64,000 nt of DNA from assembly GCF_003990975.1 (NCBI RefSeq), contig NZ_RZJR01000014.1:1-64000 (forward strand), written 5' to 3'. Made by a program: the position numbers and the translations under genes. Positions 47,525 to 56,476 of this stretch are shown one piece after another. The notes under the pieces were generated by a model. It had not been told where the DNA came from. It saw only the letters and a list, made by a program, of their open reading frames with translations, and ran no database searches. The stretch's first letter is position 1. Each line of letters begins with the position of its first letter. The DNA comes from Cohnella sp. AR92 (GTDB taxonomy: Bacteria; Bacillota; Bacilli; Paenibacillales; Paenibacillaceae).

Positions 47525-50500
47525 TTACTTGTCGCGAACCAGCAGATAGTAATCGTCTACCGTATTGGTGTCGATATAAACGACCACTTCCGTTGTCTTT
47601 ACGACGCCATTGCTGTATGTTGCCGTGAATCGGAACGTTTGGGCGCCGGGCGCCAGTGATTTAAAGCTTGAATTCCACATCGTTCCTGTCCAGCTGGTTC
47701 CTGATGCCGAACTTAGTGCGACGGTTGTATTTGTACTTAGTAACGTGACGGATACGCTTTTCGCGAAATCGCTACTACCGGACAAGATATCCGTTGTCTT
47801 CGCACTAAGGACAAATTCTTCGCCCGCCAGGAACGTGTTCGCTGCCCATGGGCTGTTATCTGTACCTGTCTTCAATTGGTTATATTTGATTCTGTTTTGG
47901 TTCCATTTCGCCGTATGCGAGACAGCGCCTGTTACAGTCAGCGGTAAGACGCTAACGGTTTTGGTGACAGTCACGAATTCTCTTCCATCGCTAACGATCA
48001 TTTTAGCCGTCCATTCGCCTACGTCTGCCATCAATACGCTTGGCCCCGTGTTATCGTATGGCGCCGTCTTGTTCAAGCTGAAGGTCTGCACAACGCCAGC
48101 TGGCGAAGTGATCGTAAACGTGACGGTGAGCGGATCTTTATCCGGATCGTCTACAACCGGAATGAAGTTTACGGTATCTCCTTCATACACGGTCGAAGGT
48201 GTCCAACTGAAGTCACCTATAGGCGGCTTATTGGTGATGATGACGAAATACTTCGGATCGCTCCAGTCGCTCCAGTCATAGCCGTCATAGACACGTACCA
48301 TGACGTAGAAGTTGATATTCTCTGGAAGGTCGCTTGATGGCGCCCAAGATGTCGCGCTCGAGCTGATCTCCCCGGAGTCCATATAGGAGACCCCACCGTA
48401 CTTGTAGATCCGGAGCTGGTATTTAGTCTGTTGATCGTCATCCGCGTCCGAATAGCTCCAGGTGAATGTCGGCCGCAAGGTGTCGAAGACAGTTGGATTC
48501 GCAGAATCCACGCTTGACGGCGTTGTTACTTGCGCAGCCGGATTCTGGTTAACGACTTCAACCGTGTGGGTGACCTCGGCTGAGAGCCCGAAGCTATTTG
48601 TTACGATCTGCCTGATAGACATGATGCCAAGTGAGTTAAATACTTTTTCCCATGATGTGCGAGAGTCGCTCTGTAAAGTGGATGCTCCACCGGCCGTTAC
48701 GTTTTGGACATAATAAGCATGCTGCAGCTGCGTGCGATCGCCATCCTGCGGGTCACTAGCCGTCGAATCGATCACAAACGGCATATTGCGATACCACAAA
48801 AGCGGTGTCACGGTGAATCCAGCAATCGGCGGCAGAGCATCGTAGCCGTCCACGTAAACCGGATATACATTTTGGTCCCAGGCTCCATATTCATCGAACA
48901 CGGTATGCTCAATGTAGTAAACGCCCTTGACCATCAGTATGCCAGGCTTGCCGTCAATAAACGTAGTGCTCTTAGGCGCCTGGTAACGGAATGATTCTTT
49001 TAAAATGCCTTTCGTTGCTTTGTAATCAATGCCCGTATCTTCTGTCGAGAAATTCCCGTTAATCGGATCATAACGGTCCGGGTCATAAGATGAGTCAACA
49101 TACGAGAGCGTATTATCGTCATTGAGCGTTATATCCAACTGCTCGATAGGCGGCCGGTGTACACGCAAAATGCCAGACACCATATTGCTAGACTGTCGGT
49201 ACACGTCGAATGCATCATCCGGATATAAGTGCTCCGGATGAGGATCGTCCTTGGCTATAAACGTATACGTGTAGTCTCCAGGTAGCTCAAACGATGTCGG
49301 AGGAGAATTCAGCGTTTTTCCGCTTTCGCTCCAGGTGCCCTCGGGATTTAAAAAGACGTTTGGATTATGGGTGAATGTCCATTGGTCCAATTGTGTTAGG
49401 CGCGGATCCAATTCTTCATCATCCCACGATACAACGTAGTCAATAGAGGTATTAACCAGAGCAATGCCGCCCAAAATATTTGCCGTATCGGTAGCCTCAT
49501 AGTAGGAGGCCCCCATATACGTCACACCTTGCTGCCCTCTATTGATGATGCCGATGCTTCCTTGACTCCAGCTGCTTTCAGAAATAAAGGCTTGCTTAAT
49601 CTTATTAGCGTAAACGGTAAATCCTCCAGCACTCGGCACGATCTTGAGGTTGTAGGTTTTTCCGTTTACGAAGCTATAAGTCTTGTTATAGACCGTCGTT
49701 GCCGTCCCGTTGACCGTCTTCTTAACCCGAAGCTCTCCTCCTTCGAACTCTACGCTATAATAATTGTTCTTATCCAGAGCGAAAAATACATATCCCGTAC
49801 CTTCAGCTGATGAGTTGCTAGGAGATAGGGATAACGAAATCGTGTTTTTCGCTGGAATTTGATCACCGAGAATTAAGTCCTTTGTTGGTTCACCGATATC
49901 GAATTTTTTAGGTACGGTCAGTTCTCCCGTACTGTTCAGAATATAGGTGTTTGTATCTGCGGCATATTTATTAGAGAAAACGATGTATGTCTGGTCTCCT
50001 ATGGGAGCCGCGTATACATTAGTAGACAAGTTGGGACTTGTATACGTTGATCTTATTTCCATCGTTGTCGGGTCGATGGTAACCATCACCAACTGGGAGA
50101 TGCTTGTGCTTATTACTTTCTCGCCGACGAATGTTATGAGTCCATCAGACCCCTGGTAGAAGCGATCAAAAGTATAATCAGGAGACGCATATACTGTCGC
50201 TGCATTCCCAAACGGGTAGAAGGATTTGATTAATGAACCATCGCTGCCATAGGCTGCAATCAATGGGATTTTTCCAGTGACAGTTCCATCTGTGTTTGAC
50301 ACAAACCAGTACCTACCATCATCATCGGTACCTAAGACGCTAGATGCTGCGTTGAAATTACTGAACAGCTTGAATCTTGCGGTGTCTGGTGAAACTGAAG
50401 GCGCGATCTTGGTCATCACACCAGACGGAGAGTAATTGTAGAGATAGGCACCACTAGTAACGAAATAGTTACCATTGTTGTCGAACCCTTTTGGATTTGA

Positions 50501-53500
50501 GCCCAATAGACCGAACAAATGCGTTAATTTGATGTCCCCATCTTTGGCTGATGTGAACATTCTGGTCCCATAAGATGAGTTCATACAACCACAGTCGTAA
50601 TATCTGTACAAAGTACCTATTACCATTGCGTTGTTCTTTTGAGACATAGTTGCATTGTTACTGTTATCGAAATATGGGGCATTGCTGTAGTCTGAGGTTA
50701 ATTCCCCCAGTCTAGTGCCATCGAGTGAGAATTTGGACCAGTACCCCCAATAAGTAGCACTCTCTGGGTAATTGAATGATCCAACATATATTCCGTCTCG
50801 CCCTCCTAATAAGGCTGCAGTGGACCATTGGTATGGAATATAAGTAGAACTGATTAATTCGCCAGTATCTCTATCTGCGATGTTCAAATAGAATTTTTCA
50901 CTGACGTAGGTTTGGTAGTACAGTTTTCCTTTATGTGCCAATACCCCGGCAGTATACATTGTTGCATAAGAATTTGCGCCTGTGTATGGTTGGCTTGCTC
51001 TTATATTTGGTGTTGATTTTGTCCATACTGGGGTGCTTAAGTCTGTTTTATTGAATGCAGTGATTGAAGCCGTTCCTATGAGATAGACATACTTTTCATC
51101 TGCGATGACACCGTATTGATAAGTACCGCCAGAGGCTATTTGCGTCAAGGTTGGTGTCCCCTGGATGCTGGCATAGGGACTTGTTGACTTGTTGTCCAAC
51201 CCCAATGTGTTACCCATGTTGTACAAAGCCTTGTAGACCTTGCTCTTGACAGCTCCGTTAACGAGTTGGAAATTATCCTTATTTCCGAGTCCTCCCGTTA
51301 GCAACGATACGTACTTTCCATTTGCGTATAGATCCGCAAATGAAATAATCGTTGATTCCGGTGCTTCCGGCACGTCTGATGTAACCGCCAGGTCTACGGT
51401 CGGCGGCAAGTTGACGACATCTAGTGTCCGCTCGCTCTCCGGTTGATCGTCCGTGTTACCCGATTTCCCGTAGTCTTCATAGGCTGTCTCAGCAAAGAGA
51501 TACTTGCCTACGCGGGACGGCTTGAACGTATAGGTAGCAGCTGCACCGTCTTGAACGCGAACCCAATCGTTATCATCGAAGCCGTTGTTTTCGGCGTCAT
51601 ACTTCTGGAAGAACACATGCCTGACCACCGTGTCGCCATCCGGACTATATGCTTCGCTTACAACCGTTACTTCTCCAGTTCTCGTCTCTTCAGACGGCAC
51701 CTGGATATTAACGACAGGCGGCTCATCCGGGATAACAGTCACATCTTTGGTAGCCAGATCAGACCAACGGCCAACAGAGTCTTGCACTATCAAAGTCAGG
51801 GTTTCGATGCCTGGCGCGTGGAAGGTGTCTCCATCAGCTGGCTTGTTCTCGGACCACTCGTAAGCAACGAGAGGCAGCTTCGCCGGGCTGTACGATTTAT
51901 TGCCATGGATAGGTGATGGCAGCGGATGATTTTCCTTTACACGATCCGGTGCTGTAATGATGGCCACCGGCCGCGGATCGATAACGCGCAACAGCGCATT
52001 AGCCGTATACGTCTTGCCCTTTAGGTCTTGTACCGTGAGACTGACCGGATGCTCGCCTAGATCCTCTGTCGTGATTCCCATTAGATTCTTATCCGTTAAC
52101 TTGAACCCATACTTGGCTTGTAAGGAAGCAAGCCATGGCGTACTTGTTAAGTCCCATCCGACGATCGATACTTTATCGCCCGGATCCGGATCGGTCATGG
52201 AGGTAACCTTCAGATCCACCTTATTACCTTGAGCAACGGAAATGACGTGCGTTTCCGTTCCAGCGTCAAACCAGGAGATCGCTGCGTAAGGAGGATTGTT
52301 CTCTGGCTCCGGAGGAGCTTCCGTCAAGGTGAGCGTCTTGGGACCAACCCAAGCATCGCCACAAGAAGTATTGATGAGCATGGACACCGGATAGCTGCCT
52401 GGGCCGATAATAACAGATGGATACTCATCCGTGTTGTTATAGGCGTAGAAATCGGTCTTGCTATATGACTGATCTAAGTCTTCGTAGTTACCGTTGGAAT
52501 CGTAGATTCGGAATTGGATGTAGTTGAATGTGCAAGATTTCACGTCTACATCCTTCGGGATCGGCGCGAAGCCATTGCCATATTCAATGGTGTAATCCGG
52601 GTCGATGTAAAAATCACCTTTTACACCTTTATCTTCTTTTTCGTAGTAGAATGTCACCCAAGCTTCTTTTATCGTGGTTGTCAGACTAACCGATTGCGAC
52701 TTCTTGCCAGTCAAAAGATCGCTATACGCAACATAACCAATGCTGCTGTCGACAACCGTACCATAAGAAGTCGTAGGATTGACTGTCTTCGTCGCCGGCA
52801 GACTATCGACTGTTATTTCAGTCTCGGCTGCCTTTGAGTAGGAGCCGGTCGATCCGGTTCGAACCATGTGACGGACATGAATCAAGCCGCTTGTAGTAGG
52901 AACATTCTTCTTGTAATACAGATATAGAATGTAAGTAGCATAATTACCATCATAAGTAAATTTAGGCGGGGTACTTGTAGCGACAGTTGATAGACTTGGA
53001 TAAGTCTTATCTTGCGTCGTTTTAGAGTATCCATAATAAGTGTAATTTGCATTTGTAGGAGGAGTTGCTCCACTGTAAGATTGGCCAGTTACCATTGTGG
53101 CACTTGTGTTCGTAAAAACAGATGAAAGTGAATTGCCAGATGTGTCAAAATACTTTGTAACAATCTTGGGGGTAACTTTTATTTTTAGTAACATTGGGAA
53201 ATATACTGTCAAAGATTTCTTTGTTGTACCTACAGCAGTATAATCAGGGTTTGCAGCTCCAATAACAGAGCTATCTGTAAGCTTCACAGTAAAACCTACT
53301 GACGATGTACCCATACCTGTTTTTGTGCTACCGACGACTTCTGCTCCGAAATCGGAGCTTATGTTTTTATTATAAAGACTGAACAAGTCTGTTCTAGACT
53401 GTGTCCATGCTTTGCTCCAGTTGACGGAACCAGTGCTGTTGTACTTTGAGCTAGTGTATGCTTCGACAGAGACGTCCTCCACTTGCTTCTCATCTTCGAG

Positions 53501-53815
53501 CTGGAAGCAGTACGGGAAGCTCACGACTCCTGTGGGGGTTTTGGAAGCTGTAGTACCTGGACTAACTGGGGTCCAGGTACCGTCGTCTTTTGTCTGAACG
53601 GTGTAGCTGAACATACCTACAGCATATAGCATTCGACCTGCATTTGCAGATGTATCTCCAATGCTGTATGCAGAGATGTAGGACAATGTGCTAGCGGTAC
53701 AGCTGGATGCGGCTTCTGCGTTGTTTTGGGTTGTTGAAGGATTTGGAATTACTGCCCCTACCAACAACGCAATGATGATTAGAATACATAGTGATGTTTT
53801 TCGTATTTTTTTCAT
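47525..53815 (-). CDS. Giant secreted multidomain surface protein
   Basis: 2,096 residues from ATG 53815 (GGAGGAAACTGG). Signal peptide (KKIRKTSLCILIIIALLVGA), a MucBP-like part (about 220-310), several PKD/Ig-like beta domains (N-N-P-P-Y-A-A-I, P-P-V-V-N-I-Q-V, then P-P-T-V-D-L), a beta-propeller-like region (about 900-1340; YQYGVIADEKYVYLIGTASI), a LamG-like domain (about 1390-1480), then PKD and fibronectin-III-like domains. No LPxTG or SLH anchor seen. Likely an adhesin or surface sensor linked to the pilus-like cluster downstream in coordinates and upstream in transcription. Confidence 0.8.
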   Translation of the reverse strand: MKKIRKTSLCILIIIALLVGAVIPNPSTTQNNAEAASSCTASTLSYISAYSIGDTSANAGRMLYAVGMFSYTVQTKDDGTWTPVSPGTTASKTPTGVVSFPYCFQLEDEKQVEDVSVEAYTSSKYNSTGSVNWSKAWTQSRTDLFSLYNKNISSDFGAEVVGSTKTGMGTSSVGFTVKLTDSSVIGAANPDYTAVGTTKKSLTVYFPMLLKIKVTPKIVTKYFDTSGNSLSSVFTNTSATMVTGQSYSGATPPTNANYTYYGYSKTTQDKTYPSLSTVATSTPPKFTYDGNYATYILYLYYKKNVPTTSGLIHVRHMVRTGSTGSYSKAAETEITVDSLPATKTVNPTTSYGTVVDSSIGYVAYSDLLTGKKSQSVSLTTTIKEAWVTFYYEKEDKGVKGDFYIDPDYTIEYGNGFAPIPKDVDVKSCTFNYIQFRIYDSNGNYEDLDQSYSKTDFYAYNNTDEYPSVIIGPGSYPVSMLINTSCGDAWVGPKTLTLTEAPPEPENNPPYAAISWFDAGTETHVISVAQGNKVDLKVTSMTDPDPGDKVSIVGWDLTSTPWLASLQAKYGFKLTDKNLMGITTEDLGEHPVSLTVQDLKGKTYTANALLRVIDPRPVAIITAPDRVKENHPLPSPIHGNKSYSPAKLPLVAYEWSENKPADGDTFHAPGIETLTLIVQDSVGRWSDLATKDVTVIPDEPPVVNIQVPSEETRTGEVTVVSEAYSPDGDTVVRHVFFQKYDAENNGFDDNDWVRVQDGAAATYTFKPSRVGKYLFAETAYEDYGKSGNTDDQPESERTLDVVNLPPTVDLAVTSDVPEAPESTIISFADLYANGKYVSLLTGGLGNKDNFQLVNGAVKSKVYKALYNMGNTLGLDNKSTSPYASIQGTPTLTQIASGGTYQYGVIADEKYVYLIGTASITAFNKTDLSTPVWTKSTPNIRASQPYTGANSYATMYTAGVLAHKGKLYYQTYVSEKFYLNIADRDTGELISSTYIPYQWSTAALLGGRDGIYVGSFNYPESATYWGYWSKFSLDGTRLGELTSDYSNAPYFDNSNNATMSQKNNAMVIGTLYRYYDCGCMNSSYGTRMFTSAKDGDIKLTHLFGLLGSNPKGFDNNGNYFVTSGAYLYNYSPSGVMTKIAPSVSPDTARFKLFSNFNAASSVLGTDDDGRYWFVSNTDGTVTGKIPLIAAYGSDGSLIKSFYPFGNAATVYASPDYTFDRFYQGSDGLITFVGEKVISTSISQLVMVTIDPTTMEIRSTYTSPNLSTNVYAAPIGDQTYIVFSNKYAADTNTYILNSTGELTVPKKFDIGEPTKDLILGDQIPAKNTISLSLSPSNSSAEGTGYVFFALDKNNYYSVEFEGGELRVKKTVNGTATTVYNKTYSFVNGKTYNLKIVPSAGGFTVYANKIKQAFISESSWSQGSIGIINRGQQGVTYMGASYYEATDTANILGGIALVNTSIDYVVSWDDEELDPRLTQLDQWTFTHNPNVFLNPEGTWSESGKTLNSPPTSFELPGDYTYTFIAKDDPHPEHLYPDDAFDVYRQSSNMVSGILRVHRPPIEQLDITLNDDNTLSYVDSSYDPDRYDPINGNFSTEDTGIDYKATKGILKESFRYQAPKSTTFIDGKPGILMVKGVYYIEHTVFDEYGAWDQNVYPVYVDGYDALPPIAGFTVTPLLWYRNMPFVIDSTASDPQDGDRTQLQHAYYVQNVTAGGASTLQSDSRTSWEKVFNSLGIMSIRQIVTNSFGLSAEVTHTVEVVNQNPAAQVTTPSSVDSANPTVFDTLRPTFTWSYSDADDDQQTKYQLRIYKYGGVSYMDSGEISSSATSWAPSSDLPENINFYVMVRVYDGYDWSDWSDPKYFVIITNKPPIGDFSWTPSTVYEGDTVNFIPVVDDPDKDPLTVTFTITSPAGVVQTFSLNKTAPYDNTGPSVLMADVGEWTAKMIVSDGREFVTVTKTVSVLPLTVTGAVSHTAKWNQNRIKYNQLKTGTDNSPWAANTFLAGEEFVLSAKTTDILSGSSDFAKSVSVTLLSTNTTVALSSASGTSWTGTMWNSSFKSLAPGAQTFRFTATYSNGVVKTTEVVVYIDTNTVDDYYLLVRDK

Positions 53816-53850
53816 CCAGTTTCCTCCTGTAGTACTCAATGTAGAAAAAT

Positions 53851-54050
53851 AAAAAAAAGACGCAAAGGAAGAGATTCCCGCGTCTTTCGCTCCAAATCTT
53901 TGAAGATAGACCTATTCTGTTCTCGAACAAGCGCAAGTGGGCACATCCCCGAAAGCATGCCACCCATACCGCTTAAAAACATTGGCTCGGATGGAGCCTT
54001 CGGGGAGATTACTGCATTAGCGGACTCGTTGAACTGAGAAACCCCTTGCT
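53851..54050 (-). promoter_or_regulatory. Leader RNA H (intercistronic, divergent copy)
   Basis: Starts right after the stalk gene's stop, with no promoter seen. Its 3' half nearly matches leader G (GGTATGGGTGGCATGC, GAGAACAGAATAGG, AAAGATTTGGAGCGAAAGAC, then a CG-TCTTTTTTT terminator), but the 5' half is replaced: AAGCCC is changed to AAGCGG and the upstream stem is GGCTC/GAGCC. It precedes the giant exoprotein gene. Confidence 0.65.
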
Positions 54051-54067
54051 TTAGCTATAGGGAGTCA

Positions 54068-55015
54068 TTACGCCTTGTAGTAAGGATTCTTCACAAACAC
54101 ATAACTGTAGCTGTCGTACAGGACCTGAACATACTTCACGTTGGTGATCTTGTAATTTTTCCAATTCTTATCACCGCGTTCCTCATCACCGATTTGTGTA
54201 ACTGGGAAATACTCAATGTAACTTCCATCTGTGTCCTTGCTAGACATGCTAGCTATCTTACCACGAGTGCGAGGGATGCCATCATCAGAGAGCAAACTGA
54301 GTCCTGTGTGACCCTTGCCAGAGTAGTGGATCTTGATGTACTGTTGGTTGTTCACGACCTCAAGCTTCATGCTGTACAGGATAGAGTCCCAAACAGGATC
54401 TTCAGAAACACCCTCTTGTCTGAATCCATAAAGGATCTTCAGCGGAAGTTGGTTCGTAGAAATGTCCCACACCTTCGTCCTATTCACTCCATCAGAAGCC
54501 AGGTCTGCTGGGATCTTACTGAACAGGTATTTGTAGTCAGCGACAGGAGAACCCTTGATTACTGTCGACACCTCAGGAGCAGTCTTTTCGCCGATCCAAA
54601 CGTACTGATCGACTCCACTCCACTCTACCGTCTGGCCCAGTTGCTCGCTCACAAAGCGCAGTGGCACAAATACTCGGCTGTTCTTCACATTTGGAACACT
54701 GTCTAGCGTGACAGATTTGCCGTTCGCGGTCGCCTCCTTGCTGCCGATCGTCAATTTCACAACAGAGGAGCCTTGCGTAATCGTGACGACATTATTGCTG
54801 TAATCGACCTTTGCTCCAAGATTTTCCGACACCACACGCAGAGGAACGAGAACACGTCCGTTATCCGTCACAGGCTTCGCATCCACAAAAGCAATCCGCT
54901 TGCCATTCAAGATGACTTGGATATCGCTCGTTTCCGTTGCAGCTGAAGCGCCGTTAACGATCGTCGTAAGAGCTAGTAGTCCCGTCATACTTGCAAGTAA
55001 TAGCTTTTTCATCAT
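54068..55015 (-). CDS. Secreted stalk-domain protein (two copper-amine-oxidase-N modules)
   Basis: 315 residues, ATG at 55015 behind AAAGGAGATG. Signal peptide KKLLLASMTGLLALTTIVNG, then two stalk modules: ILNGKRIAFVDAKPVTDNGR with VLVPLRVVSENLGAKVDYSN, and a second with VFVPLRFVSEQLGQTVEWSG. C-terminal 160 residues unassigned (SILYSMKLEVVNNQQYIKIH). Cell-wall associated. It shares a similar leader with the following giant gene, so both are probably co-regulated. Confidence 0.85.
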   Translation of the reverse strand: MMKKLLLASMTGLLALTTIVNGASAATETSDIQVILNGKRIAFVDAKPVTDNGRVLVPLRVVSENLGAKVDYSNNVVTITQGSSVVKLTIGSKEATANGKSVTLDSVPNVKNSRVFVPLRFVSEQLGQTVEWSGVDQYVWIGEKTAPEVSTVIKGSPVADYKYLFSKIPADLASDGVNRTKVWDISTNQLPLKILYGFRQEGVSEDPVWDSILYSMKLEVVNNQQYIKIHYSGKGHTGLSLLSDDGIPRTRGKIASMSSKDTDGSYIEYFPVTQIGDEERGDKNWKNYKITNVKYVQVLYDSYSYVFVKNPYYKA

Positions 55016-55046
55016 CTAAACATCTCCTTTAGTTGATATTAAAAAT

Positions 55047-55207
55047 AAAAAAAAAGACGTCAAGGGAGAGATTCCCGCGTCTTTCGCTCCAAATCTTTGG
55101 TTATAGCCTATTCTGTTCTCGTAGAAGCGTAGGTAGGCACAACCTCAGAAAAAGCATGCCACCCATAGGGCTTATCGCTTCAGAATAAAGCTCAACTAAA
55201 TGAGCAA
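55047..55207 (-). promoter_or_regulatory. Leader RNA G
   Basis: Minus strand: GCTC-ATTTAGTT-GAGC hairpin, GCTT-TATTCTG-AAGC, ATAAGCCCTATGGGTGGCATG, a large middle region with TAGGCT pairing to AGCC-TA, and a separate terminator AAAGACG...CGTCTTTTTTTTT. Longer than A-F, and nearly identical to H in its 3' half. Precedes the stalk gene. Confidence 0.75.
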
Positions 55208-55225
55208 GGAAAATATTACATATTC

Positions 55226-55255
55226 ATTTTAACATGTTTATACAAATTGTGACAA
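55226..55255 (-). promoter_or_regulatory. Sigma-A promoter of leader G
   Basis: TTGTCA (55250-55255), 18-bp spacer, TAAAAT (55226-55231). Confidence 0.78.
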
Positions 55256-55267
55256 TGCGATTTTTCA

Positions 55268-55789
55268 TCACAAGGAGTTGTCTTTATAGCGATAAACGGC
55301 CGTCTTAAACGTCACCGGCGAGCCTTCAACCCTATAGGAAACTTCAATGATGCCAACAACGCTTGGCCCATAGATCGTCTCATTGATCGAAACTGTCTGG
55401 CCACGGTAAACGACATTGTTCTGATACTCATATGGATATGATGGAAATCCGCTTCCGTCCGTAGGCGCTTTATCATCGCCTAAGAAAAATAGGGCCACGA
55501 TTTTGACTGGGGAAGCAAAGATCGAATTGTCATTTGGGGAGAGGTCACTATTAAGCTTCAGCGTCTTCGTAAGGGATTGCTTGAAATTATCAGTCCCTTT
55601 ACCTTCATCGAACACAATATAGCCCTTCGACTTATCAACTTCATAGGGAATCGCGGCATCATGAGCGGCAATGATCGTAGCCGAATAGGAACGCATCTCG
55701 CCTGTCACCATGACACGGTCATAGGTGTCGTACTTGAGGAAAATAACAAAGATGACACAGGTAGCAATCAACCGGAAGACCATATTCAC
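55268..55789 (-). CDS. Pilin-like / TadE-like membrane-anchored protein
   Basis: 173 residues, GTG at 55789. One N-terminal TM helix (MNMVFRLIATCVIFVIFLKY) and an extracellular beta-rich domain ending VRYRVEGSPV-like strands (EVSYRVEGSPVTFKTAVYRY). Position at the end of the Tad-like cluster and the single N-terminal helix suggest a pseudopilin or TadE-type minor component. No prepilin-peptidase site is apparent. Confidence 0.6.
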   Translation of the reverse strand: MNMVFRLIATCVIFVIFLKYDTYDRVMVTGEMRSYSATIIAAHDAAIPYEVDKSKGYIVFDEGKGTDNFKQSLTKTLKLNSDLSPNDNSIFASPVKIVALFFLGDDKAPTDGSGFPSYPYEYQNNVVYRGQTVSINETIYGPSVVGIIEVSYRVEGSPVTFKTAVYRYKDNSL

Positions 55790-55821
55790 AACAATTACCT
55801 ACCCTTCAATCAACCGCTGGA

Positions 55822-56214
55822 TTAATTAACCGTGTACTCCGTCTTGATTTGGCGGTACGCCGTATAATTACTCTTGACCATGCCACCGAAGAAAATATAA
55901 ATCTTGCGAGGATAGCTAATATAGAGCTCGATGTCTTCGGACGCGCTGCCGCGGACCTTGCGTTCTTCGACCGTTACATCACCCGTAATTTCAATATCAC
56001 TTGCATCAAATCCGCGCGTTCTGGCAAGGTTTTCCTTGATCTGTTCCTGCAATTCGCTTGTGATATAGCCTGCCGGCGGAGCTTTTAAGATGGCCTCAGC
56101 TGCTTCCATCTCGATATACATGGCATTCTTGCTGTCGGCATGATCAAGAATGAGAGCCACCAGCATCAGAGTGGTAATTACAAGATAGGTAATCATTTTG
56201 AAGGTAAAATTCAC
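55822..56214 (-). CDS. Pilin-like membrane-anchored protein
   Basis: 130 residues, GTG at 56214 behind CAGGAGGGAAC. N-terminal TM helix (KMITYLVITTLMLVALILDH), an amphipathic helix with Glu residues, and a beta C-terminus (DIELYISYPRKIYIFFGGMV). Same layout as the 173-aa neighbour. Probable minor pilin of the Tad-like apparatus. Confidence 0.6.
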   Translation of the reverse strand: MNFTFKMITYLVITTLMLVALILDHADSKNAMYIEMEAAEAILKAPPAGYITSELQEQIKENLARTRGFDASDIEITGDVTVEERKVRGSASEDIELYISYPRKIYIFFGGMVKSNYTAYRQIKTEYTVN

Positions 56215-56238
56215 CGAGTTCCCTCCTGGTCCTTTGCG

Positions 56239-56269
56239 AAAAATAAAAGGGCAGGTTCCCCCGCCCCTC
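56239..56269 (-). terminator. Intercistronic terminator in the pilus cluster
   Basis: AGGGGC...GCCCTT stem around GGGGGAACCT, then TTATTTTTCGC and CAGGAGGG of the next gene. Confidence 0.7.
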
Positions 56270-56292
56270 TGTTACGAAAACAGGTCGCCAAT

Positions 56293-56454
56293 CTATTCTT
56301 TCAGATTATCGTTGACCTTATCAATGCGCGTAACAGCATTGGTATGAGATGTTTGCGTCTTCGAGATCAAACCGGTACCCGATTGGAACAGCAACGTTGC
56401 CACCAAGAAAGCTGTGATCCCAAACCCCAAAACCTTCTGCCAAGTCCAATTCAT
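56293..56454 (-). CDS. 53-aa single-TM protein, candidate small pilin
   Basis: ATG at 56454 (AAAGGGATGG upstream). MNWTWQKVLGFGITAFLVAT, continuing L-L-F-Q-S-G-T-G-L-I-S, then a soluble helix ending VNDNLKE. Size and position match Flp-type major pilins (50-60 aa, next to tadC), but the prepilin cleavage motif G-x(4)-E-Y is missing. The closest analogy is a small structural subunit; unproven. Confidence 0.65.
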   Translation of the reverse strand: MNWTWQKVLGFGITAFLVATLLFQSGTGLISKTQTSHTNAVTRIDKVNDNLKE

Positions 56455-56476
56455 TAATGGACACCATCCCTTTTAA

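Noticed and set aside
47610..48281. Plus-strand frame of 223 codons opposite the giant exoprotein
   Set aside because: Long antisense frame due to codon bias of the Thr/Ser/Val-rich minus-strand gene; no RBS and no recognisable domain.
7936..55207. Leaders A-I as T-box riboswitches, because of GGGTGGNA
   Set aside because: The T-box signature continues ACCGCG and needs a long Stem I with specifier loop, AGUA and GNUG motifs; these copies are about 110-160 nt, lack those elements and precede genes unrelated to amino acids.
7936..55207. Leaders as c-di-GMP, SAM, TPP, cobalamin or other common riboswitches, or hammerhead ribozymes
   Set aside because: None of the conserved core sequences I know for these classes (for example GGGACGCAAAGCC, CTGATGAG...GAAA) are present. 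The judgement is by eye only.
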